Assembly (NCBI GenBank): GCA_026018925.1
Contig: JAKSZU010000018.1
Coordinates: 2,496,505 to 2,560,504 of the forward strand
Source of the DNA: Tupaia tana
Taxonomy: Eukaryota > Chordata > Mammalia > Scandentia > Tupaiidae
DNA length: 64,000 nt
Direction: 5' to 3'
Below, piece by piece: positions 9,263 through 20,711 of the stretch. The stretch's first letter is position 1; the number at the start of each line of letters is the position of its first letter. Below the pieces are notes generated by a model. That model had not been told where the DNA came from. It saw only the letters and a program-made list of their open reading frames with translations, and did not search any database. The translations under genes were made by a program, and so were the position numbers.

Positions 9263-12200
9263 AGAAAATGAAAACGGGGGCGGGGGAGGCAGGGAACGTG
9301 CGGGCCGCTGAGACGGGGAGCTCGTCACGCGGGAGGAGAGCGGCCTCCACACCAGGTGAAACAGAGAGTGGACGGTGCCCCGTGAAGGCCGCGGGGGCTT
9401 CCTGTCCTTGCCCCAGCGTGTCACCGAGAGCTCCTAGCTGTCACCGTCCGCTAACCAGTGAGCAAGAAAAATGCTGGGCTGTTTTCTTCTGAACTGGCCA
9501 TCCAGAAGTGGGTGACGTCCTGTGTGTGTGTGCGCGTGTGTGTGTCCACAAGCACAGCCTGTCAATCGGGACCGCGAACTGGACTGGAGGGACGTCTCGG
9601 GTGGCCCCGCGAGGCTCTGTGCTCAGCCCGCGCCACTCACGGGTATGGACCTTACAGGAAGCGCCGTTCCTCAGATAGTGACGCGGAGGCGCAGCAGTGG
9701 GAGAGTGGGGCTCGAGAGACGGCGGGCCGCGATGCCGGACGCCGCTCTACGGCCCGGGCGTGGCCTGGCACTTCGGAGGGCTTACAGCTGTGTGAATAAA
9801 CGCGTTCCGGCGAGTGGACGCAGGGCGCAGCACTCTGCAGGCACACCCGGAGTTTCTGGTGCAGATCTGAAACCGGAGCCGATGGCGCTGGCCGGGCGAG
9901 GGCCTGGTGCGTGCTGGGTCACTGACAGGGACGCCCGGGCCGGGCCGCACTGCGCGCTTACCGGCTGCTGCGGCTGGCCAAGCTCTAGCCGGCCTCGGGT
10001 GCTACGCGACATGGCCGGCAGGAACAGGGAGGGTGTGCAGGGAGAGGCAGAGCCCCCTGCCCCCGCTGGCCCCTCTCACGTTCCTGCCCACGCGCAAGGA
10101 GGCCAGGTGGGCAGCCTGCTTCTCGGGGAGAGGGCGCCCCCGTTGTGAGGACCCTTAATCCATTCCTGAGGGAATCCAAGCCACCTCAAGTGTCACTTCT
10201 TAAGGCCCTCCACCTCCCGACACCACCACTGCAGGGGCCGCCCCAACTCTGCAACTCCGGGGGACAGCCCGTTATTTAAACATCTCACCCGGCTTGAAAG
10301 CCAGCATTATCTAGAAGAGCACCAGCCGTGTGTGAGCGGCGGGAGGCATGCTCCAGCTGAGGCTGCGTGTGGCTGCCGACACGGTGGCCTCGTCTAAGCA
10401 GCTCGAGAGGGCGGGCAGCTGAGGCCCCGTAGGCGCTGGGCGGCTTCAGAGCACACCACGCTGGGCTTGATCTCGGGCCCCGAGTTTTAAGAAACGGTCC
10501 ACTGGATGCTCTCAGGGAAAGGTGACCGACGGGCCCTTGCCTGTGTCCCCGAGGTGCAGAGACCTGGCGCTGTCACCTGGAGAAGGAGCATCTCTGCTGG
10601 GGGAGCTCATGGTGAGCCAGAGAGGAGGAAGCCTTACCCGTGGTAGGTCTAGGCAAGAGAAGAGAGACACGAGAAGAGCTCAAGAGACACTGCCCAGGCC
10701 CAGGAGAAAGCAGTACACTCGCTCAGGGTTACCGAGTGCTCGGAGCGCACGCACGGACACAGAAACGTGAAGCTGCCCTGTCTGCTGGCTGTGCCAGCTC
10801 TGAGCCTCAGGTGATCGACCCCAGCCCCGTCTGCGGAGAGACGCACTTGGCTGGGTTCTAGCCGCGTCTCCCTGAGCACTCGCAGGCCTTCTCCGCGGAT
10901 CCTTACTGCGTCTCTTCCTGTTGTGCCGTGTCCGTTTCTTACCGACCTGTCAGCTCTTTATAACAAACAGATTGAGTGGGAACTCTGCCTGCACCTGTCA
11001 CAGCAGCAACGGTCACCTCCGCGCTGGGCTCCCTCCGGCTGAGGCCCAGCCTCCAGCTGGCACCAGAAAGGCTCGCGGTTCTTTCTTTTTCTTTATATTT
11101 TTGGTCATTTTTGTCATATTTTTATCAGTGACCGATTGAGTTGACCCATTTCTCCTGACTTTATCCAGGAAGCAGGCGACCTGAACAAGCAATGCCCACA
11201 GGTCCTCAGCCCCAGCACGTACCAGCCTCACCTGGGGGCTATCAGCAGGTCACGGGCCCGGGCCCAGTACCAGACTCCCATCCAAGCTCTCTGGGATGAC
11301 CCTCAGGCACTGGGCCTTGTTAAAACCTCCCCAGTGGATTTTGGAGAGAAGCTGGGATTGAAATCTGCCGCACTGGATCGAGCAGTCACAGGACAGCCTC
11401 CCCACCCCGCATGGCCGGGTGGCCAGGCCTGGGATGCTGGACAGGGGAGGGGCTGGGCAGAGGAGGGTCGCAGCGCCAGCACGCCCGGCCGGTGGCCCCA
11501 CGGTAGGGAGGAGCCCCAGGCACAGTGGCTGGACGTGTTTCGGGAGCGCCCTAGACTGCGGTGCGGCCTCTGTAATGCGTCCAGCTGCCTCACAGGACGC
11601 AGCTCCTACGGGGACACTGACGCAGAGCAGGGCAGACGGCGGGGGCCGGAGGAACAGCAAGGACGTCGCCAAAGCTCCGGCAGCCTGGCAGCAACAAGGA
11701 CCCTGCGCTAGAGGCCCACGGCAAGGGCAGAGCATCCAAGGCAGTGGCGAGGAGGCCGCAGCCGCACCGTCGGCATGGCGGGCGTGGCCCGGAGTCAGCC
11801 ACAGGCCGTCAGGGCGGCCGGCCGTCAGCGGCAGGCACTGGCTCACAGTCTGAGCTGCTGGGTTTGCTCCTTCGGCTCTGTGGTGTGACGAGGTCTCGCG
11901 TAGGAGCCCAGCGCTTGCCCCGCCAGAGCCCACTCAGCTGCTCTCGCCACCTCCCGGCCGGTCGCTCAGGCCGCCCTGCTGGCTCTCTGCACCTCCCACC
12001 CCGCACCCAGGCCTTAGCGGCTCCGCTCCACTTTCCTGCCTCGGAGCCTTGGCCTGGCCCTGGCCCGGACTGGGCCGTCTCCCTGTGATCGCCCTTATCT
12101 CCCCGCAGCGGGAGGGGCCCTGGGAGCCCTACGCTGGACCCGGCAGCTTCTGCGCCCACCCTCACCGGCTGCCTCAGGGCTGGTGTCCTCTTGCAGGGAT

Positions 12201-13248
12201 TCCCAGGCCCTGACCCGAGGCCCCCCCCGCCTCTTACCTCCTCTCCAGCAGCTCCACCCCAGTGCCGCCCGGGAGCCTCTGACTGGGGTCCTGCGAGTAG
12301 GTTTTGGCCAACGGGATGTGGGCGGACACGAGAGGGAGCCTCTCCTGTGGGCCTGAGGCTGGTTCATGGGGTCGGCAGAGCGATGCAGGAGGCACGGTCC
12401 CCTGGTGACCCGGTGACTCCTGCAAATGTGCCTGGGAGCCCCAGCCTCTGCAGCAGCTGGATCCAGAGAGGAGGGAGTCTGAGGGTAAGGTGTGCGGGGG
12501 CCTCACGGCGCCGCAGCAGGGCCCTCCAGCCTGCCTAGCAGTGCGCACCATGGGCCTGAGCTCTGTGCTAGATCCGGCCGCCTGGCCTCTGGCTGCCGCT
12601 CCAAGGGGCGAACGGCGACACGCAGGCTGACGTGCAAGGCGCGGCTACTTCTCACTGGGTTTTTAAGAAGGGGTCAGACAGGCCAAGCACCAGTATCTAA
12701 AAGTGGGAGTTTCAACACACAAACTGCGGCCCAGGCACACGGAGAAGGCCAAGTGGACACCAAAGTGGGGTCTCCTGTCTGTGAGGACCGGAAGCCATGG
12801 CTCCCCACAGTGGCAGGGCAGACCAGGCTCGGAAGCGCGCCCTGCCGTTCTGGGAAGGCATGCCTTGGTTGTGCACAGACAGGTCACCGACACAGGACCC
12901 ACAGCGCGACTTCCGCAGGGCTCCCACCTAGCTGTGCCGAGTCCCCGTGCCTTCCACGCGCCTTCTCTGCATGTTTTAAACGTTCTGAAATAAACAGGCA
13001 CCTACTTTTATAATTAGATAAAAGTGGTAACTGTTACGAACTTGCCTCCTGCTCCTTCCTCCTGTGGGTCAGTGGCAGCTTCAGTGATTCTCTTAGCTGG
13101 CCTCTCCAGGGAGGCTTGAAACACACAAGTAGTTAACTTTGAAGAAAGCCCTCCAGGGAGCAAGGGCCCCGACATGCTAGTGAGAGCACCTCAGCGTGGC
13201 CAGTTCCCAGGACCCCGAGAACGAGGCCAAGAGAAGGCGCGAATGCCA
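9263..13248. other. Unassigned GC-rich unique sequence
   Basis: Four kilobases hold no gene or repeat that I can name. Small items are a TG/CG dinucleotide stretch at about 9519-9545, and a T-rich stretch at 11077-11125 (TTTTTGGTCATTTTTGTCAT). Open frames up to 227 codons (11250-11933, minus) are low-complexity and unsupported. The last 280 bp before the tetranucleotide array turn AT-richer. Confidence 0.4.
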
Positions 13249-14140
13249 ATGAGTGAATGAGTGAGTAAATGAATGAGTGACTGAATGAGTGAGTAAATGA
13301 ATGAGTGAGTAAATGAATGAGTGAGTGAATGAGTGAGTGAGTGAATGAATGAGTGAATGAATGAATGAGTGAGTGAATGAATGAGTGAGTGAGTAAATAA
13401 ATGAGTGAGTAAACGAGTGAGTGAGTGAGTGAATGAGTGAGTGAGTGAGTGAATGAGTGTGTGAGTGAGTGAATTAATGACTGAGTGAGTGAATGAGTGA
13501 GTAAATGAATGAGTGAGTGAGTGAGTGAATGAGTGAGTGAGTAAATGAATGAGTGAGTGAGTGAGTGAATGAGTGAGTGAGTGAGTGAATGAATGAGTGA
13601 ATGAGTGAGTGAGTGAATGAGTGAGTGAGTGAGTGAGTGAATGAGTGAGTGAGTGAGTGAATGAATGAGTGAATGAGTGAGTGAGTGAATGAGTGAGTGA
13701 GTGAGTGAATGAGTGAGTTAATGAGTGAACGAATGAGTGAGTTAGTGAATGAATAAGTGAATGAGTGAGTGAACGAATGAGTGAGTGAGTGAATGAATGA
13801 GTGAGTAAACGAATGAGTGAGTGAGTGAACGAATGAGTGAGTGAGTGAATGAATGAGTGAGTGAGTGAATGAATGAATGAGTGAATGAGTGAGTGAGTGA
13901 ACGAATGAGTGAATGAGTGAGTGAGTGAATGAGTGAATGAGTGAGTGAGTGAGTGAACGAATGAGTGAGTGAATGAACGAATGAGTGAGTGAATGAGTGA
14001 GTGAGTGAATGAGTGAGTGATTGAATGAATGAGTGAATGAGTGAGTGAGTGAGTGAATGAATGAATGAGTGAATGAGTGAGTGAGTGAATGAATGAGTGA
14101 GTGAATGAGTGAGTGAGTGAACGAATGAGTGAGTGATCAA
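13249..14140. repeat. Long GAGT/GAAT tetranucleotide array
   Basis: Roughly 890 bp are almost pure 4-bp units, mostly GAGT and GAAT with scattered GAAC, TAAA, TTAA and CTGA variants. Longer blocks such as GTGAGTGAATGAGTGAGTGA recur, giving a loose higher-order structure. Both long minus-strand frames here read only as Leu/Thr/Phe-His-Ser repeats (HSLTHSFTHS) and are not proteins. The left junction (GCGCGAATGCCAATGAGTGA) resembles the end of L2/MIR elements, a possible seed. Confidence 0.97.
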
Positions 14141-14221
14141 ACGAGTTAGGGCGAAGAGCTCTCTGCTGCAGTTTCCCTTTCCACATGGGGCTGGGGGTTC
14201 AGAAAGACGCGCACCGCCATC

Positions 14222-14320
14222 CTCATTGTGTATTTGACAAAAGGGGCCCTCAGAGAGGTGAGGCCGTGGAGTCACCCAGCTGCCAGGGGTGTCACCGAGC
14301 TGGAATCCTCCTCTGGTTCC
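14222..14320 (-). repeat. MIR-like fragment (reverse orientation)
   Basis: A GGGCCCTCAGAGAGGTGAGG word followed by GTCACCCAGCTG and a CCGAGCTGGAATCC word matches the inverted MIR pattern of gaggcccagagaggt, cacacagctag, gctgggatt. It is short and divergent, so the call is tentative. Confidence 0.5.
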
Positions 14321-14501
14321 TTCCTACACGGCTCAGCCCATGATGGCTCAGGGGACAGGTCAGTCTGCACTGGTGGGCGCGGGGTTTCTCAGACGGGGGC
14401 TGCAGTGAGGGGTCTTATAGCTGCAGGGGCGGGGGGGCCTGGGTACCTGGAGCCGGGATCTCCAAACAAATGGCCCTGCTTCACCGCCTGGGCACCTCGG
14501 G

Positions 14502-14797
14502 CTAGGCCAGGTGTTGGGGGGCTGTTTCAGTCTGACCTAGGCCAGGTGTCAGGGGTACTCTTTCAGTCTGACCTAGACCAGGTGTGTGTGGGGGGGCGCT
14601 GTTTCAGTCTGACCTAGGCCAGGTGTCTGGGGGGCGCTGTTTAGTCTGACCTAGGCCAGGTGTCGGGGCGCTGTTTAGTCTGACCTAGGCCAGGTGTGTG
14701 TGGGGGGGCGCTGTTTCAGTCTGACCTAGGCCAGGTGTCCGGGGGGCGCTGTTTAGTCTGACCTAGGCCAGGTGTCGGGGCGCTGTTTCAGTCTGAC
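14502..14797. repeat. Minisatellite with 112-bp higher-order unit
   Basis: About eight units of 33-43 bp share CAGTCTGACCTAGGCCAGGT. They differ in G-run length and in whether TTTCAG or TTTAG precedes TCTGAC. A block of three units beginning GTGTGTGTGGGGGGGCGC at 14582 recurs at 14694, so three-unit groups were duplicated as a 112-bp higher-order repeat. Confidence 0.93.
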
Positions 14798-16744
14798 TCA
14801 CGCCGTCTCGGCATCCCCTGGACCCTCCAGCCATACCTGAGTACCCACAGCACCCAGGCCAGCTCCTGAGGGGGAGCTGTCTGCTCTGCCTGGAAGGCGC
14901 CGGCCCTCTCCCCGAGGGCCCTCCCATCCGACTGCTCAGCATTGCCTCCGTCAGCGTTCTCTGCGGCCCTCGCCCCCGCCTGCCTCTGGCATGGGTCCCA
15001 AGCCCATCCCTAGGGTACGTTCCTCCTGCGGCAACAGGGGTGTTGTCCCTGGCTGCTCCCTAGGTCACACCAGGTGGGGCCCGAGCCCTCCCCCACAGCA
15101 CAGGGGCTGGCTAGGCTCACTTCCATGCCCCTCCTGGAGGTGGCACTCACCCTCCACCCCAGAGTGACACTGCCCTCTGAGGTTCACTGTCCCCACCCCA
15201 TGGGCCGGGCATTACCAGGGCCTTCTGCGTCTGCCGAGGTTGGGACCGTCTGCTCTGGGCGAGCCTCCGGGGGGGTGGGGGCTGCCGCTGTCACTGGTGG
15301 GGCTCTGTGTTTCCCCCAGCGGACACGCTTCAAGTCGCCACACTCCGCCTAAGTCCGCAATCACAGCGTCAGCTCCTCTGTTAGGGACCAAATGGCGTCC
15401 CCTCGCCCACCACGTTCGTGTATAGAAGCCCAAAGCCTGTGTGGCATGGGGGACGGAGGCTTCAGGAGGTGGTTAGGGCCGCGTGAGGGCACCGTGGGGG
15501 CCGTAAGCCAACAGCAGTGCTGTCCTCAGGTAGGACACCGGCGTGCGAGGACCAGTGCGAAGGCGCCCACAGGCCGGGGAGTGAGGCCGGGCTCAGGCCC
15601 CGACCACGGGCTCCCACCTCCAGAGCTGAGAGGGCGTGGGCACAGGCTCTGCCAGGGCATTGTGGTGACACAGAGAGATGAGCACAGTCCCGTGACGGAG
15701 GGGCCTGCCTGGCACCAAGCCACCCAGAGGCTAGGGTGACTGTCGCGCTCGCTCGCTCAAACAGCGGCTCTGAAGACGGCCCACTGGGTCCCTAGTGCCC
15801 ATCCTGGGTGAGGTCTGCTTCTGGAATGTTCCTGTCAAGCCCAGAAAGTCAACGCACTTCTTCTTTCTTAAGCTAGGAAAGTCTTCACTGAAACCTCGGA
15901 TCTCCAAATCATGGCACTTCCTCCTTCCTGGCAGTGTGACAGTAAGGACGCTCACCCGGCCCGACTCCAGGCAGCGCTTTTGCTCCTCCTGCGTCGGGTC
16001 GGGGTCTGGGTCCCCTACCACGTCCTCGACCTGCCCCCACGCACCACGGCGAATGGCTCCCTCCCTGCCGGAGCCCGGCTTCTGCCTTGGTGGCGGTGTG
16101 GGCATTTTGTCCCAAAGGAGATAAACATAACGGCTTCACATTTAGGTGAAGGCAGAGAGGCCATTGGACGGGGCCATGGCTCCAGGTCACAGGGACTCAG
16201 GGACGCAGGGACACAGGGAGGCAGTCCTCATCTTACTCCACTAAGGGCTAACTGCAGAAACATGGAAGGGCGAGAGGCCAGGGGAGCCAGGCCCTGTTGC
16301 TGTTTTGCTTTGCTGTGTTGGATTAGTCATGCACCAGCCCGGCCCGCGAGCTCTTCTCCCAGAACGTAATAAAAGGCACAGGTGTGGCTGAGGGCCACGC
16401 AGCCACGTGCAGCTCAGGGCAGGCAGGAGCGCGGCCCAAGAATTCCTATCTCTGTGGAATCAGTCTTGTTCTGATTTAAGAAAAACCCACGGCCAGTAGC
16501 AACGCACGAGGAGGCCTTTTCTCTTCCGTGTAGATGCTTCCTCGGCTGCACGTGTACGACTTCTTAATAAAGCGTAGCTCCACGTGCACCCCAGAACACC
16601 TGGCGAAATCCAAAGTGAAGTGCGAAACCTGAAAAGAGAAGTGAGAGTAGCTTTGCTATCCTTTGATTTCAGTCAGGGGCCTCAGAGGGCTGTTTCCAAG
16701 GATGGAAAGACATGAGATGGGGATCCGGTGTGCCAAGGGGGCTT
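14798..16744. other. Unassigned unique sequence
   Basis: No gene is recognised. A short 10-bp repeat of CAGGGACNCA words lies at about 16187-16222. From 16440 to 16680 the DNA becomes AT-richer (including TTCTTAATAAAGC at about 16560), just before the CAC/CAT array. No named repeat could be assigned. Confidence 0.4.
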
Positions 16745-17885
16745 TAGGGATCACTGTTACCATCACAGATATCACTATTGTCATCATCATCACGTCTTTG
16801 TCAAGACCATCACCACCAGAGTCACCACCCACTGCCACCATAACCAGCATTGTCACCATCACAATCACCATCACCGCCACTATAACCACCATCACCACCA
16901 CCACCATCACCACCACCACCACAGTCACCACCATCCTCACCATCATCTCATCAACACCATCACCACCATTGCAGTCACCACCATCATCACCATCACAATC
17001 ACCATCACCACCACTGTAACCACCATCACCACCATCACCATCACCATCACAGTCACCACCATCCTCACCATCATCTCATCAACACCATCACCACCATTGC
17101 AGTCACCACCATCATCGCCATCACAATCACCGTCACCACCACTGTAACCACCATCACCACCACCACCATCACAGTCACCACCATCCTCACCATCATCTCA
17201 TCAACACCATCACCACCATTGCAGTCACCACCATCATCACCATCACAATTACCATCACCACCACTGTAACCACCATCACCACCACCACCATCACAGTCAC
17301 CACCATCCTCACCATCATCTCATCAACACCATCACCACCATTGCAGTCACCACCATCATCGCCATCACAATCACCGTCACCACCACTGTAACCACCATCA
17401 CCACCATCACCATCACAGTCACCACCATCCTCACCATCATCTCATCAACACCATCACCACCATTGCAGTCACCACCATCATCACCATCACAATCACCATC
17501 ACCACCACTGTAACCACCATCACCACCATCACCATCACCATCACAGTCACCACCATCCTCACCATCATCTCGTCAACACCATCACCACCATTGCAGTCAC
17601 CACCATCATCGCCATCACAATTACCATCACCACCACTGTAACCACCATCAACATCATCACCACCATTATCACGATCACGAGTACCATCAGAACCAGTGAC
17701 AGCATCACCACCATGACGTCCATCAACACCATCATCACCATTGCAGTCACCACCACCACCACCACCATCACTATCACAAACACCACTACCAGAACCACTG
17801 ACACCACCATCATCATCACACTCACCACCATCATCACCATCACCACCACCACCATCACCATTACCGTCACCATCACCAGCATCAA
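16745..17885. repeat. 1.1-kb CAC/CAT array with 122/128-bp higher-order units
   Basis: The array is built of CAC, CAT and CAG triplets. The landmark CCATCCTCACCATCATCTC occurs at 16931, 17059, 17181, 17303, 17425 and 17553, so higher-order units of 128, 122, 122, 122 and 128 bp are repeated; the 6-bp difference is one CATCAC step. The right end (17640-17885) is more degenerate. His/Thr/Ile-rich frames on the plus strand and Val/Met/Asp/Gly-rich frames on the minus strand come from the triplet period and are not genes. Confidence 0.97.
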
Positions 17886-17965
17886 CTTTACTGACCACTT
17901 ATGATCTGCCAGGCACTCTGTCACCACCTCCATACATTTTCTCAACATCTCTTTATACCTTCATC

Positions 17966-18226
17966 TTTTTTTTTTTTTTGAGAGGTTTTTGCTATATGGT
18001 GTGTGCGCTTACCGGACAGACAGAGAGGCAGAGAGACAGAAAGCGAGAAATCACCCCCCAGGGGGGATGGCCACGCGGCAATCCCTTCTCCTCCATTCGC
18101 CTCTCGGGATCTTGGGCACGCACGCACACACGCCCGGCGTGAGTTTAAGCCACAGCTCCGAGACTCCAACTGCGGTCAACTACGTGGGAGTCCAGAGACA
18201 CAGCCATTGCACCAGCTGCTGGCTCC
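17966..18226 (-). mobile_element. tRNA-derived SINE, full length, long type
   Basis: Read on the minus strand it starts GGAGCCAGCAGCTGGTGCAA, has the B-box region near 18165-18175 and the GTGCGTGCGTGCCCAAGATC block. It continues with GGAGGAGAAGGGATTG, the CCCCCTGGGGGGTGATTTC word, a TCTG/TCTC-rich stretch and an A14 tail (17966-17979 on plus as T). It is inserted just right of the CAC/CAT array. Confidence 0.9.
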
Positions 18227-18229
18227 TGT

Positions 18230-18425
18230 ACCCCCACCTTGCTTGTTTGCCTGCCCTCTGCTCTGCATTTCTTCATGGCGTTGCGTCCTGTCTGTCCACT
18301 GCTCTGTCGTTTCTCCCGCTCTCTCCTGTCCAGAATGGCAGCTCTGTGAGGAATCTGTTGCATTGACGATGGGACTCCCAGAACTTGGTGGGGGCCTATC
18401 ACAGGAGAAAATGCGTTGGACAACT
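18230..18425 (+). repeat. L2-like LINE 3' end (tentative)
   Basis: A TCTCCTGTCCAGAATGGCAG segment followed by GCTCTGTGAGG and CCCAGAACTTGGTGG resembles the L2 3' region (tagaatgtgagctccttgagg ... cccagcacctagc). It is strongly diverged. No reading frame is involved. Confidence 0.35.
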
Positions 18426-18429
18426 CCGT

Positions 18430-18814
18430 GAGCTGGGTCCTGTCGCCGTCCTTACTGGATCCAGGGGGAGGTGAAGCTCGGCGACTGCTCAGTGTGTTTG
18501 AGGCTATCGCCGTTAGAATTGGAGCCGGGGTTAACGTGACTCTCGGGCTCCTTAACTCTGCTTCCTAGTCGATTAGGTTGTAACTTCATCTTTGCCCCAG
18601 AATTAGCCAAGTGTGGGTGACTCAGGACCTGTAAACCTCCGCATCTGTGGCTATTTTTGCTGAAGCAAATGGAACGCATCTCCTGAAGAGGAAGAAGACA
18701 GCTCGCAGAGGAGAGCCCCGCACATCTGCTTCTCTGCTCGACGTGGGCCTGAGCTGTGCTCCCGAAACATTGGTGAATGACTGGCCAGCCTCAGGGCCAT
18801 TTGCCCAAACCCAG
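18430..18814. other. Unassigned unique sequence
   Basis: Mixed-composition unique sequence leading into the AT-rich block. No gene or repeat is recognised. TTAACGTGAC and GATTAGGTTGTAAC words make it less GC-rich than its surroundings. Confidence 0.35.
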
Positions 18815-19165
18815 GCAGGGATAAAAGTTGATTGACAAGGCTCTAATTAAGCCCTAATTTATAATTGAAGAGTCTGAGATCTTTCAGGTCATAAAAGACT
18901 TTGATCTTGGCAACTGTGCTGAAGATGGCTGCTCCTCCATCTCCGCTCTGGACCCCTCTGCAGTGGCTGAGCTGCAGCAGTGTTGAAAAGAAATTAGTTC
19001 CCTGCAGTGGCTGAATGAGCTGCCTTTAAAAATAACAACAAGCCCACACGGGGGTCTTGAGATAGCAATCTCCCAGGGACTCCTAGGTGAGGCATTTGCA
19101 TAGTGATGGCTGCCAGATGGCTCTGAGACAAATTCCAGTGTCTGCGATGACAGAGGAGCAGCCAC
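18815..19165. promoter_or_regulatory. Candidate conserved noncoding element / enhancer
   Basis: A compact AT-rich block contains homeodomain-type words (CTAATTAAG, CTAATTTATAATTG), TTTAAAAATAAC and a perfect POU octamer ATTTGCAT at 19094-19101. A CTGCAGTGGCTGA word is directly repeated (about 18959 and 19003). An 11-bp inverted pair, GGCTGCTCCTC (18928-18938) and GAGGAGCAGCC (19153-19163), brackets most of it. It matches no repeat I know. This makes it a plausible developmental enhancer, but conservation is inferred, not shown. Confidence 0.4.
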
Positions 19166-20711
19166 TGCCGAGATGGGGGGGCGAGGCCGGCTGACGGAGC
19201 GGAAGGGCTGCCCGCGAGACTCTATGATTTTGTGTTGGACGAGAATCCAAATTAAAATCTCAAACTAAGCAATAATGTTTAGGAAATAAGTCAGGACAAT
19301 TAGCAGAATGGGTGGTTCTGAGAATGGGCCTCGGAGGCAGCTAGCAGGCTCGCACTCTCACAATGCACGTGCCCGGTCCCACCAGCCAGCGAACTCTGCC
19401 CAAGCACAGGCACATGGCACCAAGGGCCCGGACAGGCCCCGAGAAATGGGTCGGTGGGGTGATTCTGCGTCGCAAACATCACGGTGCACTTACACAGAGC
19501 CTGCTGCACCCCCAGACTATCCTGTATAATCTAGGGGCCACCCTCGTGCGGTCTGCTATTGACCAAACATGGTTTTGCAGTGGAACTCCAGTCCTAGATT
19601 TGAGGATTCAGAGACCAGGAAATTGGGGGGGGAGGGCAGATTTCGTAGGCTCACCAAATTTTATTGTGTCAATCAACTACTAAAAAATAGCAAATAAACA
19701 AATCTACCCCCGTGACATCTATCCTCATAACAATTTTTTTCTTTTAAAAAGAACATTTTAACACTTGAAAAGAGTGGAACTTAATTGCAAATAGACTGTC
19801 CCAAGACAGGGCAGTTGGCGGTCTCACACCAACATATGCGTGCGTATTTATGCTGCCCTTTCTCACTTTTCCCAGTGAAGATATGCGATGTTTGTGGCTG
19901 ACCACTGCGCCCAGCCGGGGTGGGGCCGTGAGACCAGGTCTTGGCTAATGGGTTTCTTCTCCTCGGTTTCAGGCCTCCTTTGGCCCTCAGATGGGCCCCC
20001 ATCTGGACAGCACGTTTTCCGTGGGGACCTCTAATGCAGGCAGCGCTCAGATGTTCATCTCACTCCCTGCCCCGTGGAAATAGTTCTAGTGCTCTTGTAA
20101 ACACTTTCATTGGAGATTTCAGCAGTGGGCAGTGAGATCCCGGTGCCCTGAGGTCTCTTCCTCTGTCACCATCTTCCTCCCTTCTCTTGTGTCTCCTGCC
20201 TCTGCTGTTCCACGTGATAGTCCAGAAAGTCTCCGTGGTGATAAGTGAGAAGCAGGAGAGAAATCTAAAATATTATGCATGCAGTTCTGCCTAATCATAT
20301 AATACTGGCTTTCACATGGAGAAGTCGAACTCCTCGTCCTTGCCTGTTGCTGTGCAAGAGTTCTCTGGACACTCAGCACCTCATTCCGGCAATGAGAGCA
20401 TGCTGCAGACGGGCTCTGGGAAGTGCGCAAAGCAAGGGCACCCGGTCCAGACCGCATCTCACCACACGAGCGCCGCAGCTTCCTCGACAGGCAGTCCATA
20501 CACGGGGAGACGCCTCACTGGTCGCCATTTCCCTGTCCGCAGTGCCAACACAGGAGAGAGGGGATTTTGATTTGAAGGAATGATGTCAAGATGGAAACCA
20601 GAATCGTTCAAATAAAATGTCTGTGTTTACTGAGCAAGAGACACAATGTCACCTCTAGAACAACCACTAGCTACTGTGAATCTTAGCTCTACCTAAATAT
20701 CCTCCAAATTA
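19166..20711. other. AT-richer unique sequence, no gene recognised
   Basis: This stretch is less GC-rich than most of the window, notably 19230-19310 (AATTAAAATCTCAAACTAAG) and 19660-19790. It may extend the regulatory block to its left. No exon, known repeat or RNA gene could be supported. Confidence 0.35.

Noticed and set aside
13191..14186. 331-codon His/Ser/Thr/Leu repeat protein on minus
   Set aside because: The tetranucleotide array has a 12-bp reading period with no stop in this frame; pure simple repeat.
16656..17147. Histidine-rich metal-binding protein
   Set aside because: Consecutive His codons come from CAC/CAT triplets and the same DNA reads as Thr or Pro/Ser in other frames.
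16663..17898. His-, Thr/Ile- and Val/Asp/Gly-rich frames
   Set aside because: Direct translations of the CAC/CAT triplet array in different frames and strands.
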